A stretch of DNA of 15,497 nucleotides from the NCBI GenBank assembly GCA_020853995.1, contig JADYXV010000159.1, positions 1 to 15,497 of the forward strand, read 5' to 3'. The position numbers and the translations under genes were made by a program. Below the pieces are notes generated by a model. It was not told where the DNA came from. It did no database searches and saw only the letters and a program-made list of their open reading frames with translations. How positions within the stretch are numbered: position 1 is the stretch's first letter; the number at the start of each line of letters is the position of its first letter. Positions 15,095-15,497 of the stretch are shown here, in pieces. Origin of the DNA: Novosphingobium sp. (GTDB lineage: Bacteria > Pseudomonadota > Alphaproteobacteria > Sphingomonadales > Sphingomonadaceae).

Positions 15095-15497
15095 CAAAGG
15101 CTCCTCTCACATTTTTGTTATCGGTTTCTCGGGCTTCGCCAATCGCCGGTACCGGGGAAATTGGTGGCACATTGTGTGTGTAACCCAATTCTTCGCACCG
15201 TTCGGCGATGCGCCAACCATCGCCTGTGCGAACCAGTGTGTCACGATACCACAGCCCGATAAAGAACGTTGTGTTCTCGCCCGCGTCATTGCGGTGGACC
15301 ATCGGGTTGAACAGGATCGTCCGGCTTGTCGCGTGGTCCCCCGCCAGCGTCAGCTTGGTGGTTGCTACCATGTGCTGAAACACCGGAAACTGCTTCAGCG
15401 CACGCGGCAACCACGCCTTGATTTGCGGAAATGATCCTTTCGCCCCGCCGGTTTCGGAATAATCGATCCGCGCATCGGGCGTGAAAATCGTGTCCAG
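15072..15497 (-). CDS. SnoaL/NTF2-like protein, 5' end cut by the window
   Basis: 141 residues are visible and the frame stays open to the window edge, so the N-terminus is missing. The sequence has the cone-shaped SnoaL_4/NTF2 signature: LDTIFTPDARIDYSETGGAKG, then IKAWLPRALKQFPVFQHMV, and the curved sheet strands TILFNPMVHR and FFIGLWYRDTLVRTGDGWRIAERCEELGYTHN. Members of this fold include steroid isomerases, dehydratases and polyketide cyclases, and many have unknown functions. The protein is normally about 150-170 residues, so only a short N-terminal part is missing. Its end overlaps the AhpD-like start by 23 bp, making it the upstream member of a minus-strand operon. The family is supported; the reaction is not. 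Confidence 0.82.
   Translation of the reverse strand: MDTIFTPDARIDYSETGGAKGSFPQIKAWLPRALKQFPVFQHMVATTKLTLAGDHATSRTILFNPMVHRNDAGENTTFFIGLWYRDTLVRTGDGWRIAERCEELGYTHNVPPISPVPAIGEARETDNKNVRGAFDDQDLDS
15101..15105 (-). promoter_or_regulatory. Ribosome binding site of the AhpD-like gene, inside the SnoaL-like gene
   Basis: On the minus strand AGGAG lies 6 nt before the ATG at 15094. It is within the 3' end of the SnoaL-like coding region. It favours the ATG over the adjacent TTG at 15097. Confidence 0.65.

Noticed and set aside
1..15497. CRISPR array, tRNA, rRNA, insertion sequence or phage genes
   Set aside because: No regular spaced repeats, no tRNA-like cloverleaf with typical conserved loops, no transposase or integrase motifs were seen by eye on either strand.

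Overview
The window reads as a chromosomal segment of an alphaproteobacterium, most likely of the Sphingomonadales (a Novosphingobium- or Sphingomonas-like organism). This is an inference from the moderately high GC, the protein flavour and the mix of exopolysaccharide genes with SDR, acyl-CoA dehydrogenase, SnoaL-like and AhpD-like catabolic genes. No marker gene fixes the taxon.

Region A (24-10360, all plus strand) is a surface-polysaccharide cluster. In order it holds a Wzx-type flippase, a GT4 glycosyltransferase, a PAPS-dependent sulfotransferase, a second GT4 glycosyltransferase, a fused Wzz/BY-kinase copolymerase (Wzc-like), a calcineurin-like metallophosphoesterase, an ATP-grasp ligase, an NAD-dependent epimerase/reductase and a minimal PglC-type phosphoglycosyl transferase. 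The last four are joined by ATGA start/stop overlaps, and most other gaps are very short, so much of the block is probably one or two transcripts. The expected logic is: the PglC-like enzyme primes undecaprenyl phosphate; the epimerase, and perhaps the ATP-grasp enzyme, shape the donor sugar; the GT4 enzymes extend the repeat unit; the sulfotransferase decorates it; Wzx flips it; the Wzc-like protein controls chain length and export. No Wzy polymerase, Wza outer-membrane exporter or BY-kinase phosphatase is visible, so they are outside the window or absent.

Region B (10361-11756) starts with 253 bp without a convincing gene. Two tandem Lrp/AsnC-family regulators follow, 5 bp apart. A 151-bp control region then has paired direct repeats, a TTGACA box and an 18-bp dyad between the putative -35 and -10.

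Region C (11757-15497) looks catabolic. A plus-strand pair (classical SDR, then acyl-CoA dehydrogenase, 6 bp apart) converges on a minus-strand operon (SnoaL/NTF2-like protein cut by the window end, AhpD/carboxymuconolactone-decarboxylase-like protein, classical SDR) whose genes overlap. An imperfect inverted repeat lies in the 33-bp convergent gap and runs into the end of the minus-strand SDR. The combination suggests CoA-thioester breakdown of an alicyclic, steroid- or terpenoid-like compound under possible Lrp-type control, but no substrate can be read from the sequence. No tRNA, rRNA, CRISPR array, insertion sequence or phage gene was seen.
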